The notes beneath the pieces are model-generated. The model searched no databases and was not told where the DNA came from. It saw only the letters and a list, made by a program, of their open reading frames with translations. The position numbers and the translations under genes are program-made. Positions 39,201 to 49,448 of a stretch of DNA of 64,000 nt are shown here, one piece after another (within the stretch, counting starts at the first letter, position 1; each line of letters begins with the position of its first letter). Location: the NCBI RefSeq assembly GCF_040412425.1, contig NC_089782.1:46006322-46070321 (forward strand), read 5' to 3'. Source of the DNA: Macrobrachium rosenbergii. Its lineage: Eukaryota > Arthropoda > Malacostraca > Decapoda > Palaemonidae.

Positions 39201-42200
39201 ATTAAAATATAAGTTTTATCGTGAGATACAGACCATTTATGCTATCCATACAAAAGTTACATTTTTAACAATGTTATGATTAAACCACCTAATAATAATG
39301 ATAATACTGTAATAATGATAATACCTCCTAATAATAATGATAATACTGTAATAATTATAAAAATTAATTAATGATGATGATACTGTAATAATGATAAAAA
39401 CTGATTAATGATGATAATACTGTAATAATGATAAAAATTGATTAATGATGATGATGGTTTATTTTTTTCATTCAGTCTCATGCACTGGAAAATACAGAGC
39501 TATATATTTGCTCAGTGTCTTGATTTGCTAGTTAGTTACCATTACATAACCTGCAAGAGTTTTAGCGGTATTTTTTCATAAAAAAATAAAACTAAACAAA
39601 AGCCATGTTTTTTATGTACTGTACTTATTATTACATCCTTAAAAGATCAAAATTAGTTAGTTTATCTTGATACTTTTCATAAAAGATGCTGCATAACCAA
39701 ACAACCTGGAACAACTTGAATCAGGCAATAGTAGGCTTTTTTTTTAACCTGTTGATTTTCACTTTATTATATCAAAATATGAAGTAATATAGTAGTGTTT
39801 TTGCAGTTTGGTAGTTATTTTGCAGTATTTTATTCAGACCAATTACAACATTGTTCTTTCTTACATAACTTTAATTATTTTCAACAAGTACAATATCATT
39901 AATATGCATGGTAATGCAAACCCATAAACAGCACTGTGATTCTGAATACTAACATTTTAGACATGTTACTTTTGGTAAGGAAAAAATTCAGGCTAATGGT
40001 AATAACCAGACTTTTATTTCCAACTTCCTTACTTGTTGGTAAAACCATCAGCTTAATATATTTATCAACATTTAGAAAAAACATTTTTGTTCAGGTAGAG
40101 GCTATGAAACTACAAGTGATGTGAAAGCTATAATGGCAAAGAAATAAAGAGGTGAAATTTACATGATTTTAAAAACTTGATGATTTGTCATGAGTCTTCT
40201 GTGCGTTATTGGAATCTCTTCTTGGCCATCGCAGTCACCCTTGTCATCTTGGAACAAGTTTAAACAGTTAAATATCTTCTTTATGTTTAAGGTACTTGTT
40301 AAGCTTCTTTTGTTTATAACATGACAACAATGTATGCACTGATTTAGCAGGCTAACCAAATTCACTGTATGATCTCTGTTGTTCCCTACATTCTTTTTTG
40401 TTAACTGCTTATGCTTCATTGCTGGATGCCTGCAGCTTCTTTAATATGCTTTCACATCACTTTATTAAAGTGGTCTTCAGTCATAATTACACAGATGTTA
40501 CTTATGCAAGAAAGCACTCAATGCAAGAATGTATAATAGAAAATTTTAAAAAGATCCCTGGGCTCTTAATAGTTGACATCCTTGATCTATTAGCTTCACT
40601 AACATCCATGTTCTTGTCATAATATATTTAAGGAAATCTGTTGTTGTTTCCAAAATCAAGGTTTTGCAAAAAAGTTTAGTCGTTATCACTAATTACTAAA
40701 ATAATTAACATTTGGTTTGTTTTTTACCAAACACCTTTTCCCTCAAACTCGTTAATTATTCACATGACTACGTTCATGTCCCAATTGTTCCCAGGTTTGC
40801 CCATTTTTTGTCTGTCAGATAGAAGGTAGTCTCACATGCAAGTACCATCTGGACTCTCAGGTACATGTCAGTCACCTTCCTCACCTCATGCATGAATTAT
40901 GCATGTTATAGTGAGATTAGTGGGACTAGGAAGAGGGCAGTCACTATATGACTATTGGATTTGTATGGAGAAATTTTTCCCTTATAAAAACATGCAGTAC
41001 TGTAATTTGTTTTAACACATCCCCATTAATATTTAGGAAGAATGACTATTTTGGTGGAAAGCTGAGATGCTGAATGCCCTAGTGTGTTTGTATAACCCTG
41101 TAGAATCCAGTAGAACATTTGGGAACCAAGTCACTGGTAACAAAATTTTGTACCTAGTAAAGTCAAAATCATATGTAAAGCAAGGTGCTTGTTTCATATA
41201 AGTGCCTCTCTGATGTAGAAAAGCACACTTTCCATTGACACCGAGACTCGCTAGCTCATAAAGACGAAAGTTATCTCTCATGGCAGTACCATGAATGAGA
41301 GGCAAATATGAAGTGTTGGAGTTGAAGATGGAGAGGCCCTAACATCATCCTCCAAGGAAAGCATGCCCACTGCAATTGCTGGTCACATCAAATGCAAGTC
41401 CAGCCTTTGTAAAGTCAGAAGACAGTTGGTATTAAATATAAAAGGAAAAGAAATAAAGAGTTCTCTGACTTCTTGTCTTTGAGATAAAGTTTGGTAGACC
41501 TCACTGGACAGAGCAAGGGATCCTTTTCATTATTCATGAAAGAAGACACTGAATGAATAGCAAAAGGTGCTTTGGAATGTCCTTGCTGTTTGTTGTTTGG
41601 ATCATTCAAATTCAAAGTGCTGGATGAGCCTCTTTAACTACAATGAAGGATTCACATTAAGCCCACAAAGTTCAAATACCTGGGATAGGGTACATCATAT
41701 CTCTTGATGACAGAGACTGACAACTCTCTGCATTTAGTGTGAGGAGGAGAAGGAAGTTGGCAATTATATATATGGTGAAGTCTTTGACTGAATCAATGCC
41801 CCTTTCACTACGCCAGATACAGAATTAGTTCCACCTTGAGTGATAGAGGTTTCTGGTCAAAGTCCTGCAGGGCAGTGTGATGGCTACGACTGTCCCTTCA
41901 GAAAAAATTTCCTCTCTGGAATTTGAGATAACCCCAGATTTGAAGAATGGGCAGAATATAAAGACCGGGATGAGACACCATCCAAGCATTGAGCAACAGA
42001 AGAAGCCCCAAAAGACAACACCATTTACTGACTTGAGACCAAAGACTGAAGTAGAGGAAACAGACACATTGGCAGCTGCACTCCGTATACTATCTTGCCG
42101 TAGCCATGTTCCCCTCTGCACATAGCAAAACCACAAGTAAGGTGACCAATCACTAAGCACAGTTAGGGCACCAACAGATGAATTTGATACACTAATTTAT

Positions 42201-43992
42201 GAGAGTGCAAGAAAAATACAATTAATGCAAAAATATAAAAATGCTTACTAAAGATACTGAAGCAGATAGTGTAATTGTCACTACAACATTAAACCCAGAA
42301 AAAATATGTTAAGATAAATATAAGCAAAGCACTATAGAATACCATGAAATTATTAAAATAACTCATTTAATGTATACAACCTCCTCCAGAATCAATTAAA
42401 TAATGAAAAAATAAAAATTAGGCACAAACTGAAGTTACACAGATTTATTTAAACACTTCAACAGAATAAAGTACTAAGAGCAATCCAAGTTAATTACTCA
42501 TAGACAGATCCACATTACAAAACCAATGATCCAACAAATGGAATTGGTGATTGAACAGTACCTGGCAAATGAAGTGTACACATTAAGTGGAATAAAAAAA
42601 AAAAAACTCTGAAATAAATTATTAAGCAGAAAAAATTGAAAATGAATTGGAATTAAGGGGTGGAGCAGTGATTGATGGGAATGCGATGAAACCAATTCTT
42701 TACTTGAGTGATGTCTATTTATGAGACTGAATCTACTCGTACTATATATCATCTCATTGATGCAGCAAAATTGTATATTTCAGTAATATATGTATAATTT
42801 GTTTGATTAATAATTACAGCATGACTAGATGAGCTTTCAGAGTGGGATATGTACTTAGAAATTGCCTAGCTTGATTATGACATACCGGGAAAAGGTATGA
42901 TTCACTGGTATTGGTTTTCTGTTCAGGGAACCTATTCCTGTACTGCACATTAGACCCACTTTGTACAAGTTTAGATGGGATTTAATTTCATATAAGTCAT
43001 TCCTCAAAATTTAAGTGCCTCTTGAGAAAGGTTCAAGTTCCATGGCCAGTTTTCTATTTTCAGACTTATAGTCAAGATATTGAAACCTTGGACCAAAGTT
43101 GAGGAATTTAAATTTAAGTCCACATGTAAGTTACATTCATGGTTTTAAAAGTCCTGAAATTTTTTTATGAGTGTTTATGTTGTGTTAAGCTGCCATATTT
43201 CTGCTTCATATACTGCACAGTCTTATTTTGATTGTACCAATATTGTTTTAGCTTCTGAATAGGTATCTTTTCAATGGTTTGATGAGACATTTGGGGCAGT
43301 TTGTAAAAGATGAGAATTTTAGTTAAGTTTTCAAATAAGCTGTTTTGATATTTTCTTTTCATGTCGCATTCCTTTGGCAGTGTTACTATAACAAAACCCA
43401 ACAATACTGAAATCAAAGACCATGAACAGTGTTTATGATGTACTGTACAGTGTTTTGAAAATCCATCAGTGGGGAGTGCTGATGTAAAAGAAACTATAGT
43501 CTGCAGTTCATTGATATCCCTAGCTCTCCTTCAATATTGTGCTAATAAATTTTCTAAACTATATGACAGGAACACTCAGATGAATTTAAATTTTGGTGTT
43601 TGCAGTGTTATTGCACTTGAAAAAAACGTTCATCACAAATATCTTCATTTGTAGAAGCTAGCTCAGGTCTATTTTGCCATAAGACTAAGCACCCAAGTCA
43701 ATAAAATCACAGATCACATTAGTCATTTATTTATGTACTATATTTTTTAAAGTACACTATCACTTGAGATGTTTTTGTTGTTTTAAAACCTTAATCATGT
43801 CAAGTTTATAAATTTCCTCTTTACAGATCACATTCCACAGTGCCGCAGCAATCGTCTATTGGGGGCGTATCAAGTAGTTCAGCAGAAAATCTTCTCTCAG
43901 ATTCTGGAAATGGATCTGAAAAGGACTGTGGTTCAAGGAGGGACTCCCTAAGCTCTGTACCTTCAAGTCATACTCAAATTAATGGTACATAG
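27033..43992 (+). CDS. ANKS1: ANKS1-family SAM-SAM-PTB adaptor, 3' part of a spliced gene
   Basis: Exons at 27033-27201, 27977-28087, 28808-29020, 29275-29462, 29842-30222, 30510-30655, 31826-31994, 33090-33248, 33438-33575, 33797-33987 and 43827-43992 have AG/GT borders and agree in phase at every junction. Together they give 676 codons and a TAG stop. Domains: acidic/Ser-rich linker (about 1-190), SAM1 (about 190-262), SAM2 (about 270-335), basic linker, PTB (about 425-585, with YLGS, GVKFIDA, FAYITKD, HYCHVF and [12 protein letters not shown]), then a Ser-rich tail. SAM-SAM-PTB in this order is diagnostic of ANKS1A/ANKS1B. Vertebrate members are cytoplasmic or postsynaptic adaptors; the ANKS1A PTB binds NPxY motifs and its SAM domains bind Eph receptors. 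That role is known for the family and is inferred here. The N-terminal ankyrin repeats are not in the window. The intron between the last two exons is 9.8 kb and holds the DIRS and MITE insertions. Confidence 0.9.
27977..28087 (+). CDS. ANKS1: ANKS1 exon: linker
   Basis: Acceptor CCCTATTTGCCAG and donor GAG|GTATTT. Entry and exit phases match both neighbours. It encodes a 37-residue linker with [20 protein letters not shown] and a Ser-rich end. No domain is visible. Confidence 0.85.
28808..29020 (+). CDS. ANKS1: ANKS1 exon: linker before SAM1
   Basis: Acceptor AATATTTCAG and donor TTAG|GTTTGT; 213 bases, so the phase is carried through. The peptide contains [20 protein letters not shown] followed by a Gly-rich turn and [13 protein letters not shown], which is probably helical. 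The minus-strand frames over this exon are shadows. Confidence 0.87.
29275..29462 (+). CDS. ANKS1: ANKS1 exon: first half of SAM1
   Basis: Acceptor ATTTCTGTAG and donor ATG|GTGAGT. After a Ser/Gly linker it encodes the start of a SAM domain ([20 protein letters not shown], then GYDDTDFM), the typical helix 1-2 pattern of W-L-L-YxxxF. It exits in phase 0, and the domain continues directly in the next exon. Confidence 0.92.
29842..30222 (+). CDS. ANKS1: ANKS1 exon: end of SAM1 and all of SAM2
   Basis: Acceptor TTTTTATATCAG and donor TTG|GTGAGC; 127 codons, phase 0 to 0. It completes SAM1 ([12 protein letters not shown]) and encodes a second SAM domain ([20 protein letters not shown] through [11 protein letters not shown]). 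The short spacing of the two SAM domains matches the ANKS1 tandem SAM module. Confidence 0.93.
30343..30473 (+). repeat. 45-bp intronic tandem repeat, about three copies
   Basis: Unit AAGCTTCTGTATTTAAAGAC then ACCTTTATTACAGAAATCTTCTTAA. Copy starts at 30343, 30388 and 30433. It lies in the intron only 37 bases before the exon at 30510. Confidence 0.9.
30510..30655 (+). CDS. ANKS1: ANKS1 exon: basic linker between SAM2 and PTB
   Basis: Acceptor AAAATATTTCAG and donor AA|GTAAGG; exits in phase 2. The peptide is charged and Arg/Lys-rich, with [10 protein letters not shown] followed by APQPPAK, consistent with a flexible linker. The KKR cluster could be a nuclear localisation signal, as discussed for vertebrate ANKS1B, but that is inference. 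Confidence 0.85.
30656..31825. other. ANKS1 intron, no structure seen
   Basis: Unique-looking AT-rich sequence between two coding exons. Confidence 0.6.
31826..31994 (+). CDS. ANKS1: ANKS1 exon: start of the PTB domain
   Basis: Acceptor CATCATTTGGCAG and donor CAA|GTAAGT. It encodes a polar linker and the first PTB strand region ([20 protein letters not shown]). It enters in phase 2, matching the previous exon, and leaves in phase 0. Confidence 0.9.
31995..33089. other. ANKS1 intron with a diverged 176-bp-spaced duplication
   Basis: TTATGGCAGAATTATTAAGT near 32483 and TTATGGCAAAATTATTAAGT near 32659 begin two related segments that both continue into CATGCCTTAT-like text and TTTTCCTTTCACC. 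Poly-T at about 32325-32341. Confidence 0.55.
33090..33248 (+). CDS. ANKS1: ANKS1 exon: PTB core
   Basis: Acceptor TTGTTGTTCGCAG and donor CAG|GTAAGT; 53 codons, phase 0 to 0. It carries the PTB hallmark YLGS at its first residues, the helix KSIQKLKK, and the strands [18 protein letters not shown]. This is close to the vertebrate ANKS1 PTB. Confidence 0.94.
33438..33575 (+). CDS. ANKS1: ANKS1 exon: PTB core
   Basis: Acceptor AAAATTTCAG and donor AGG|GTAAGC; 46 codons. It encodes [26 protein letters not shown] and HYCHVFRV, the central beta strands of an ANKS1-type PTB domain. Confidence 0.94.
33797..33987 (+). CDS. ANKS1: ANKS1 exon: PTB C-terminal helix and tail
   Basis: Acceptor TTCTATCTCAG and donor ACCAG|GTACTG; exits in phase 2. 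It encodes the amphipathic PTB C-terminal helix ([20 protein letters not shown]), then a His/Ser-rich tail. Two downstream candidate last exons both fit its exit phase. Confidence 0.92.
34446..34675. mobile_element. 230-bp MITE with pogo/Tigger-like ends
   Basis: Left end TACAGTAAACACCCCCGTAT and right end CGGGGCTTACTGTA are inverted repeats (about 25 bases, extended by TTCGCG and CGAATA). The outer TA on both sides fits a TA target-site duplication, and the CAGTAA..CCCG start resembles pogo/Tigger termini. There is no ORF inside. It sits in the intron after 33987. Confidence 0.7.
35161..35368 (+). repeat. DIRS terminal inverted repeat (left in window)
   Basis: From about 35201 it pairs with the reverse complement of 38949-39120 over about 165 bases, roughly 85 percent identical by eye. 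Shared words include GAGGATAAAATCTTCTAG and TTGTAGAACAAGGTATTGG. The outermost part (35161-35193) is instead complementary to the internal region at 35426-35455. Confidence 0.85.
35426..35512 (+). repeat. DIRS internal complementary region (ICR)
   Basis: Two adjacent parts. 35426-35455 (GTTTGTTAGCTATGAAAAAT...) is the reverse complement of the left outer end, 35161-35193, with about one mismatch in 29. The following 35468-35510 (AACAAACCTAGGTCTTAATG...) is the reverse complement of the right outer end, about 39095-39147. A tandem copy of both element ends near the 3' end is the DIRS-1 arrangement. Confidence 0.78.
36040..36562 (-). pseudogene. DIRS tyrosine recombinase, interrupted by stops
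   Basis: The first catalytic Arg lies in [20 protein letters not shown] (Arg codon 36515-36517). The same frame resumes with AHDVRG (His and Arg at 36158-36169) and [11 protein letters not shown], whose Tyr codon 36062-36064 is the expected nucleophile. So the R...HxxR...Y set of the tyrosine recombinase family survives, but in-frame stops at about 36365 and at 36083-36085 break the frame. In intact elements this enzyme integrates the circular DNA. Confidence 0.8.
37015..37631 (-). pseudogene. DIRS RNase H and downstream pol segment, frameshifted
   Basis: Three overlapping minus-strand frames must be combined. 37631-37425 has WGAHLEDF and [12 protein letters not shown]. 37498 onward has [19 protein letters not shown], a hallmark of DIRS-type RNase H with the catalytic D. 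37257-37015 has [16 protein letters not shown] and [15 protein letters not shown], the conserved segment that follows RNase H in DIRS pol. Two frameshifts separate the frames, so the copy is inactive. Confidence 0.78.
37813..38034 (-). pseudogene. DIRS reverse transcriptase remnant
   Basis: Encodes the RT entry motif ([14 protein letters not shown]), followed directly by [11 protein letters not shown]. In intact DIRS-type RTs these are separated by several dozen residues, so an internal deletion is seen here. After this point the catalytic YDD-type region is absent before RNase H begins, so most of the palm domain is lost. Confidence 0.72.
38053..38802 (-). pseudogene. DIRS gag-like ORF1 (249 codons)
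   Basis: The longest open frame in the element and the first after the 5' terminal repeat. Its N-terminus has a Cys-rich segment ([30 protein letters not shown]) that resembles the N-terminal region of DIRS-family gag proteins of animals. The remainder is Ser/Pro-rich and looks disordered. It ends at a stop, and the RT remnant resumes in the same frame 18 bases on. It is probably not functional, since the rest of the element is broken. Plus-strand frames here are shadows. Confidence 0.7.
38949..39150 (-). repeat. DIRS terminal inverted repeat (right in window)
   Basis: The inverted partner of 35201-35368. Its outer edge (about 39090-39147, with AACCTAGGTTTGTTC) is complementary to the internal stretch at about 35468-35510. 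Confidence 0.83.
39151..43826. other. ANKS1 intron after the DIRS element
   Basis: Holds an imperfect AT-rich minisatellite (39285-39450, units of TAATGATAATACTGTAATAA) and the recombinase fragment at 41415-41885. Otherwise nothing recognised. Confidence 0.5.
41415..41885 (-). pseudogene. Second decayed DIRS-type tyrosine recombinase fragment
   Basis: Minus-strand reading from about 41885 gives [13 protein letters not shown], then after a stop [16 protein letters not shown] and IIANFLLLL, the pattern of the N-terminal core-binding domain of DIRS recombinases (RST..Y..RW..F..W...DP..s...iadFLl.L). A frameshift leads to [18 protein letters not shown] and LKRLIQHFE. 41560-41480 gives [16 protein letters not shown], the pre-HxxR motif. 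About 100 residues between these parts, including the first catalytic Arg region, are missing. It is more decayed than the 36 kb copy and no matching ends were found. Confidence 0.55.
43827..43992 (+). CDS. ANKS1: ANKS1 terminal exon (Ser-rich tail and stop)
   Basis: Acceptor TTTCCTCTTTACAG, entry phase 2 as required. 55 codons rich in Ser ([20 protein letters not shown], then [11 protein letters not shown]), with a TAG stop at 43990-43992. A possible donor AATG|GTACAT sits just before the stop, so it could instead be internal; the RRDSLSS stretch is a likely phosphorylation site. An AATAAA at 44112-44117 lies 120 bases past the stop and supports a terminal exon. Confidence 0.72.
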
Positions 43993-44111
43993 CTAAACTT
44001 TTAGTGTAGTGTTAGAGTGTTGTCATGTCTGTGAGCCAAGCTGTTGTACATTTTACGTGCTTATTCAGGAAATATGGTATCTTGTGCATTTCTTGAAATA
44101 TAATGTGTCAA

Positions 44112-44117
44112 AATAAA
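44112..44117 (+). promoter_or_regulatory. Candidate poly(A) signal AATAAA
   Basis: AATAAA, 120 bases after the TAG of the exon at 43827-43992. Other copies occur in this AT-rich sequence, for example near 44329. Confidence 0.35.
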
Positions 44118-44863
44118 GGCAGTGATGGAAAATTGGATATTATAACAGCCAAACAAGAGCCCACTCTTAACTTTTGGAGTGCAGTGCTGTATATATACTA
44201 AAACTCCAGAAATATTTGAGTCTGTAGTGCAAAGTCTGTGCAAGACTGTTTATCTGTTTGCCTTGTGTCCAAGCACTCAAGGGATGCGCTATACTCTGTG
44301 GATTCTAAGTTACTGTACTTTACTCAAAATAAATGAATATTAAATACAGTAGCAAGTTCATGCGAGTGTCAGATTAACTGTTTATTTCTTTGAGTATTCA
44401 GCATATGAGAGGCTTGAGTTAATAGTTACATGCTTCTCAAAACAATGGGAATTGCTACTTTTATTAGATTTTTGAAAGTGGAACCATGTATGACAAAAGA
44501 AAGACTTGATAAAAAAAAAAGAGATGAATGCTTGTCATCTGTGAGATATATGGCTACTTTTAAGAAACTGACAAGAATTCTTAGTGATAAACATAATTGA
44601 GATTATAAACGTAATTGAGATTAACTTACTCGAATAAGGTAGCTACAATTAATGAGAAAATTAATTATTGGGTATTGCGACATACTTTGGCTTTACAGCA
44701 GCGTCTGTTATTGGCATGAGACTGAAAGTTACTAAGCCATGCTGCATGGGCTGGATTGATGCTGTAAATGAAACAACACATTTGTTCTTTCTCAAGCCTG
44801 CACAAGTCTTTCATTGAGTGTCAAATATGTACATTGTTTATTGGAGATAGGAAATTATAGGGC

Positions 44864-44959
44864 ATTACAGCTTTTGCTGTAAGATTAAAAGATTAATTAC
44901 AGCTTTTGCTGTAAGTTTAAAAGATTAATTACAGCTTTTGCTGTAAGTTTAAAAGATTA
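44864..44959 (+). repeat. 32-bp tandem repeat, three copies, each with a palindrome
   Basis: Unit ATTACAGCTTTTGCTGTAAG then TTTAAAAGATTA. ACAGC-TTTT-GCTGT within each unit is a small hairpin-forming inverted repeat. Confidence 0.93.
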
Positions 44960-47900
44960 AAACGTATTTGCATTGGCATGTGTTATAGAATTAACTTCAT
45001 TCCATGAGTATTTTTGTAATAAAATAATGTATTAATTATAAGGCCATAAGCCTTGGTACTGCATTCTCCAATGACTTTCAGTATGAATTTCATTGATAAT
45101 TTCTTGTTACCTAGGACTGTGGTCTTAAATTTTTTTTCATTTAACTTTGTGGTGTAACTTGAAGTGGCAAATCATTTTAAATGAATAGGATTTTTTATTC
45201 TTGTGAGTAAATGATGAACTTTGACAAGTTGTATAAAAAGACAAAAAGTTCTTATGATAGTGACCATTTTTCTAGTTAAATTTATCTCTCTATCTTTCAT
45301 ACCAATATATAGATATATTATATATACACTAAATGATAAGGAATCTGGTTGAAGAGATTTTGAGAGTAAGTGATATTAAGTGGGAAATATTGGAGCACAT
45401 TGCCTTGTGTTGAGGTGCTTGATTTGCTCTTTTGATGCACTGTGAGAAGAGAACCTGCCCTTTCTTTATGGTTTTACATATTTTATGATGTTATTATTTA
45501 TTCTTATCACTGGGATCTTCCCCATTTTAGAGGGTTTAAATTTGTAGGTGGCTTGTGTTACAGAGCTGTCTACTTAGTTTTCGATGGTTTTATTGTTGTT
45601 ATACCTGTTACTTTAAAGGATTAATTAGAATACACTTTTTTTATATGTATTATTTTGTTTCTTCACGATGCTGGCTGTATGATTTTTATATCAATTTGTA
45701 CAGTTGTATGTGCTATATTCTTATAGACTTGATAGCATACCAACACTATACAGTATACACAGCTGTGTTTTTGTGTTTATCTGCACTTTGTATGTTGTGC
45801 ACTTTATGTCTTATGTAATAGAGTACCGAGAAAGTGATCTGCTAGATTTGCAAGGACTTATGTGAGAATTTGAATTGGTAAAAAAAAAATGCTTTAAATT
45901 GGCACTGTCCATTATTTGAATGGGGAATATTTGGAAAAATTAGTTCCCTAATAAGAAGAAATCACTTGTACAGCCACTGCTAGGTTGTATGAGTAAACTA
46001 GTTTTTATCTGTCTTTTTTATTATGGCAGGGTTTTTGTCGTCATCGAATTTTGTATAATTTTGAGAAATAGGGGCATATAATCCAAGTTGGTGGTTTTCT
46101 ATTTAAATATAGCTTCTGTACTCTTCCCATGTGTAGGAAAGAACACCTACAGATGTCATGCAAAATGCTTACTTGGTATTTAAATGTTTTTGGTGTTTAG
46201 ATTTCTTTCAGTTTGTTCTGGCAGTATGTCTGACTAAAATCATTGTTTTACTTATTTTTTATTCTCACTTGGTCTATGTAACTAAAATCTGTTATTTTTT
46301 CATACTTCATTTATTGAAATTTTTGTGAGCAAAGTTTTTTGTATCAGTGATTTACTGCTTTGGACTTTTTAAACATTTTAACATTTGAGGCTGAGACATA
46401 TTGCTCAAAGTTTTTTAACTGCAATTTTTATACTAAAATTTAATGACATTTTTATTAAAATCCAGTCTCACTCCATTTTTAGCCATTCAGTTTGAATTTG
46501 TGATCTGTCCATCAGTTCCTTATTCACACAGATTTAAATAACATTTTTTTTTTTTTAGTTTGTGTAGGGTATTTATTCACCCTTTATGACTTTCATTGAA
46601 CAGATAAATAAGGAAGGGTCAATATATTATAAATTTCACTTATTTTAATGGTTTTTAAGAATCATTCCATACTAGTCAATTTTTCAGCCTGGCGTGTTTC
46701 ATGCAAAATGCTGTACAAATGCAGAAATCCCAATGTATTTAGTTATAAATGCTTGTTCTGGTAGAGAACAGCAAAATTTTTGGAGCACTATATGGACTGT
46801 TATTTGCTATGCTTGCAAGTATAGTGCATCAACAACAGTATTTTTCTCCTAAGCTGTCTGCCAAGTCATTTAAAAAGAGATTGTAATGAAACTTCAATTC
46901 CGTTAGATTTCTAGGGTATCATTCATTGACTATCGAGACAATTTTATATTATTATTTTGTAAAGGAATAGTAAGATTGAATCTAGTGAATTAATTAGTTT
47001 TATCCAGTACAGGTATTTGCAGATAAATGGGATATTTTGTAAATATTTGTTCCATGCAATATAAATATATATAGTACTATTGTGCACTACAGATGTGTGC
47101 TAGTCATGAAGATATGTTGTTCCTTAAGTGTATGTGTGTGTGCATGTGTGCACATATTACCATGTGTGCTGCAATCCTGGTGAGTGAGGCAGTTTACAAG
47201 ATGTAAAAGTTCAATATTATATCAAGAAAATTTTCAAAAGAACTTGGTGTACCCCAACCCACCCACACTCATGGTTCAAGTAGACTTATAACTGGAAATT
47301 TTTTTGAATTTTAGCATTTTGTATGTTTATACGTGTGTAAATAATTATGTAATATGTTTTATTTGTGCAAAACAATAGTTGAGACTCACAGAAGCCAATA
47401 TCAGTCTGGATGGTAAACCTCATATGTCTACCATTTCTGTAACTGCTGTACAAGAGAATACACTACAGAATTATTTTCTTATGTTTTTGCACCTGCTGAT
47501 GGGTTTAAGGTGCACTTGTTAACTTGCTGGACACATTTTCTAGTTTTCATTAAATGACATTCATTTCATTGTCAGAGTGCATGAAGCTTTTTCATAATTT
47601 CTTTCATATTTGATACTCTTTCCATTAACTCATTCTGCCAAAAATTGATGTAACCTGTGTCAGGCAATTACCATTCAACCTCTTGAGATAAGATGCAAAC
47701 ATCAGTAACCAGGGTCTTAATTTATAGTCTGATAAATTATATGATCTAGATACCATTTAGATCATATCTCCTCATTCCATCTCACCTGTCACATACTATT
47801 TTATTTCAGTTATTGTTGAACTAAAATTACATTTCAGTTGAGGTAATGATTTTGGAAATATTTGTGAAAGGTTGATGCAGTCATGGCTTTGTTTTTATAT

Positions 47901-49256
47901 ATTCTTATATTTATAACATTTGATCATACATTTTGCACTGCTACAGTACTCCTGTTCTTTTTCCATGTGCTTTCAGAACACACTTTCCCTCCTATTCTTT
48001 GCACTTTCATACCCTCCTGTTGTATTATATTTAATAATGGGAGTATCTACTCCTCATTGTGACCAAGAATATTTCTGAGCTGATATTTTTATCAAATATA
48101 AAAAGGTTGTGAATGTCTTTTGCTAGATATTGAGAGCTAAATACTTTTTCTCTTACAACTTCAAAATAACTAGGAAGGTCAGTAGTATTACCTTTGCCAG
48201 TCTTGCCAGTCTCCAGAATTTTGTACTGATATTTTAGCTTCATGAGCTTGGGGTTGACTAAACTCACTTTTTTATTATAAAAAGTTTTTTTTATTGACTT
48301 TGTGTCATCTCACAATTATTTGATTTGCAATAGATTTTGTTAGATGTACACAAGTTCAAAATGTTATGAACACATTAAATCTTTAATGAGTTGAAAGTTT
48401 TATTTGATTTTAACCTCTTGAACTTAAGAAAATAATTGTTTGCAGTGGAAATGTTTGGATTTGGATTTGGCTTTGAGGTGTTAGAAATTTCAACAAATAA
48501 CAAAACTAATGAAACAAAAACTTAAAATCTCCAACCAATGTGTATGACTGACATTATTTCTGCAAACTTTCATCAATTTTAGTAGATATGTGCTATGTGG
48601 TATCCAAGAGTGGGAAGTAATGAGACCAATGCCTATTTGAAGACTGAGCCTGATCTGAAAGTTTAGTTAGAATGTTTAAAACACCACAAATCTTACAAGG
48701 TTCATGGCAAGTACCTGTCAAATTGATTGTGTAAAAAAATAGTGATTTGTTTTATTCAGTGTTCCAAGTATACAAACCATTGCTTTACATGACCAACAGA
48801 AATTGTGTCATAAGTGTTTTCTCTTGCATGTGTCAAGTTCTCATGATGGCAGTAACTCTCACTATTTCAGCCACCTCCTTCAGACTGAAGCCTTAGTCTC
48901 TCATTAATGCTTGTTAAAATATAGAGGGGAAGGAAGGGCCTTGATGTAATGGAAGGCATGGTTTGTATTTACAAGATATAGAATGAGTCTGTCAAAAAAT
49001 TATCAATCATGGGAGTGAAAACCAATGCCTTAGTTCAGCCAAATATCTCCCTAACTGAGAAGTGCTGCAACTGAGGTAGAAAATAGTTACTGTATCCACT
49101 TGTTGAGACCATTAAGCATGAACAGAGTTGTACCAAAGTTACACATTTTGCTGACCACTCAGAGATGCAGAATCACTCATATTTCAAATTAAGTTAGTAA
49201 CTGCTCGCTTGCCAGGTTACAACATAGAAAACAAATCAAGTTAGATGAGATGGTAC

Positions 49257-49448
49257 TCAATGAAAGCTGTGATTCAGATACCTGTACAGAATGCCCCTAC
49301 CGTCTTGGTCTATTGGATTAATGAGAGTTGCATTAAGTGGCAAAACCTGGACTTTATCACTCGAATACACTCCTAATTTGACTAAATGGCAGAAAACATT
49401 TCTTTGGCAAAAATTAAGGATCCTTTTGGTACTCTCCCACTCTCCCAA
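49257..49448 (-). pseudogene. Fragment of pogo/Tigger-like DDE transposase
   Basis: The frame includes CQRNVFCHLVKLGVYSSDKV and VQVLPLNATLINPIDQD. This matches the pattern around the second and third catalytic acids of CENP-B/Tigger transposases (DNAxCHxxxL..., then v.fLPpNaTs.iQPmDQG). The DNA of the second motif has changed and flanking frames are broken, so only a fossil remains. The identification rests on motif pattern alone. Confidence 0.5.

Noticed and set aside
41033..41305. 90-codon minus-strand frame following the second recombinase fossil
   Set aside because: Tested as the C-terminal recombinase region, but no HxxR or terminal Tyr motif could be placed.
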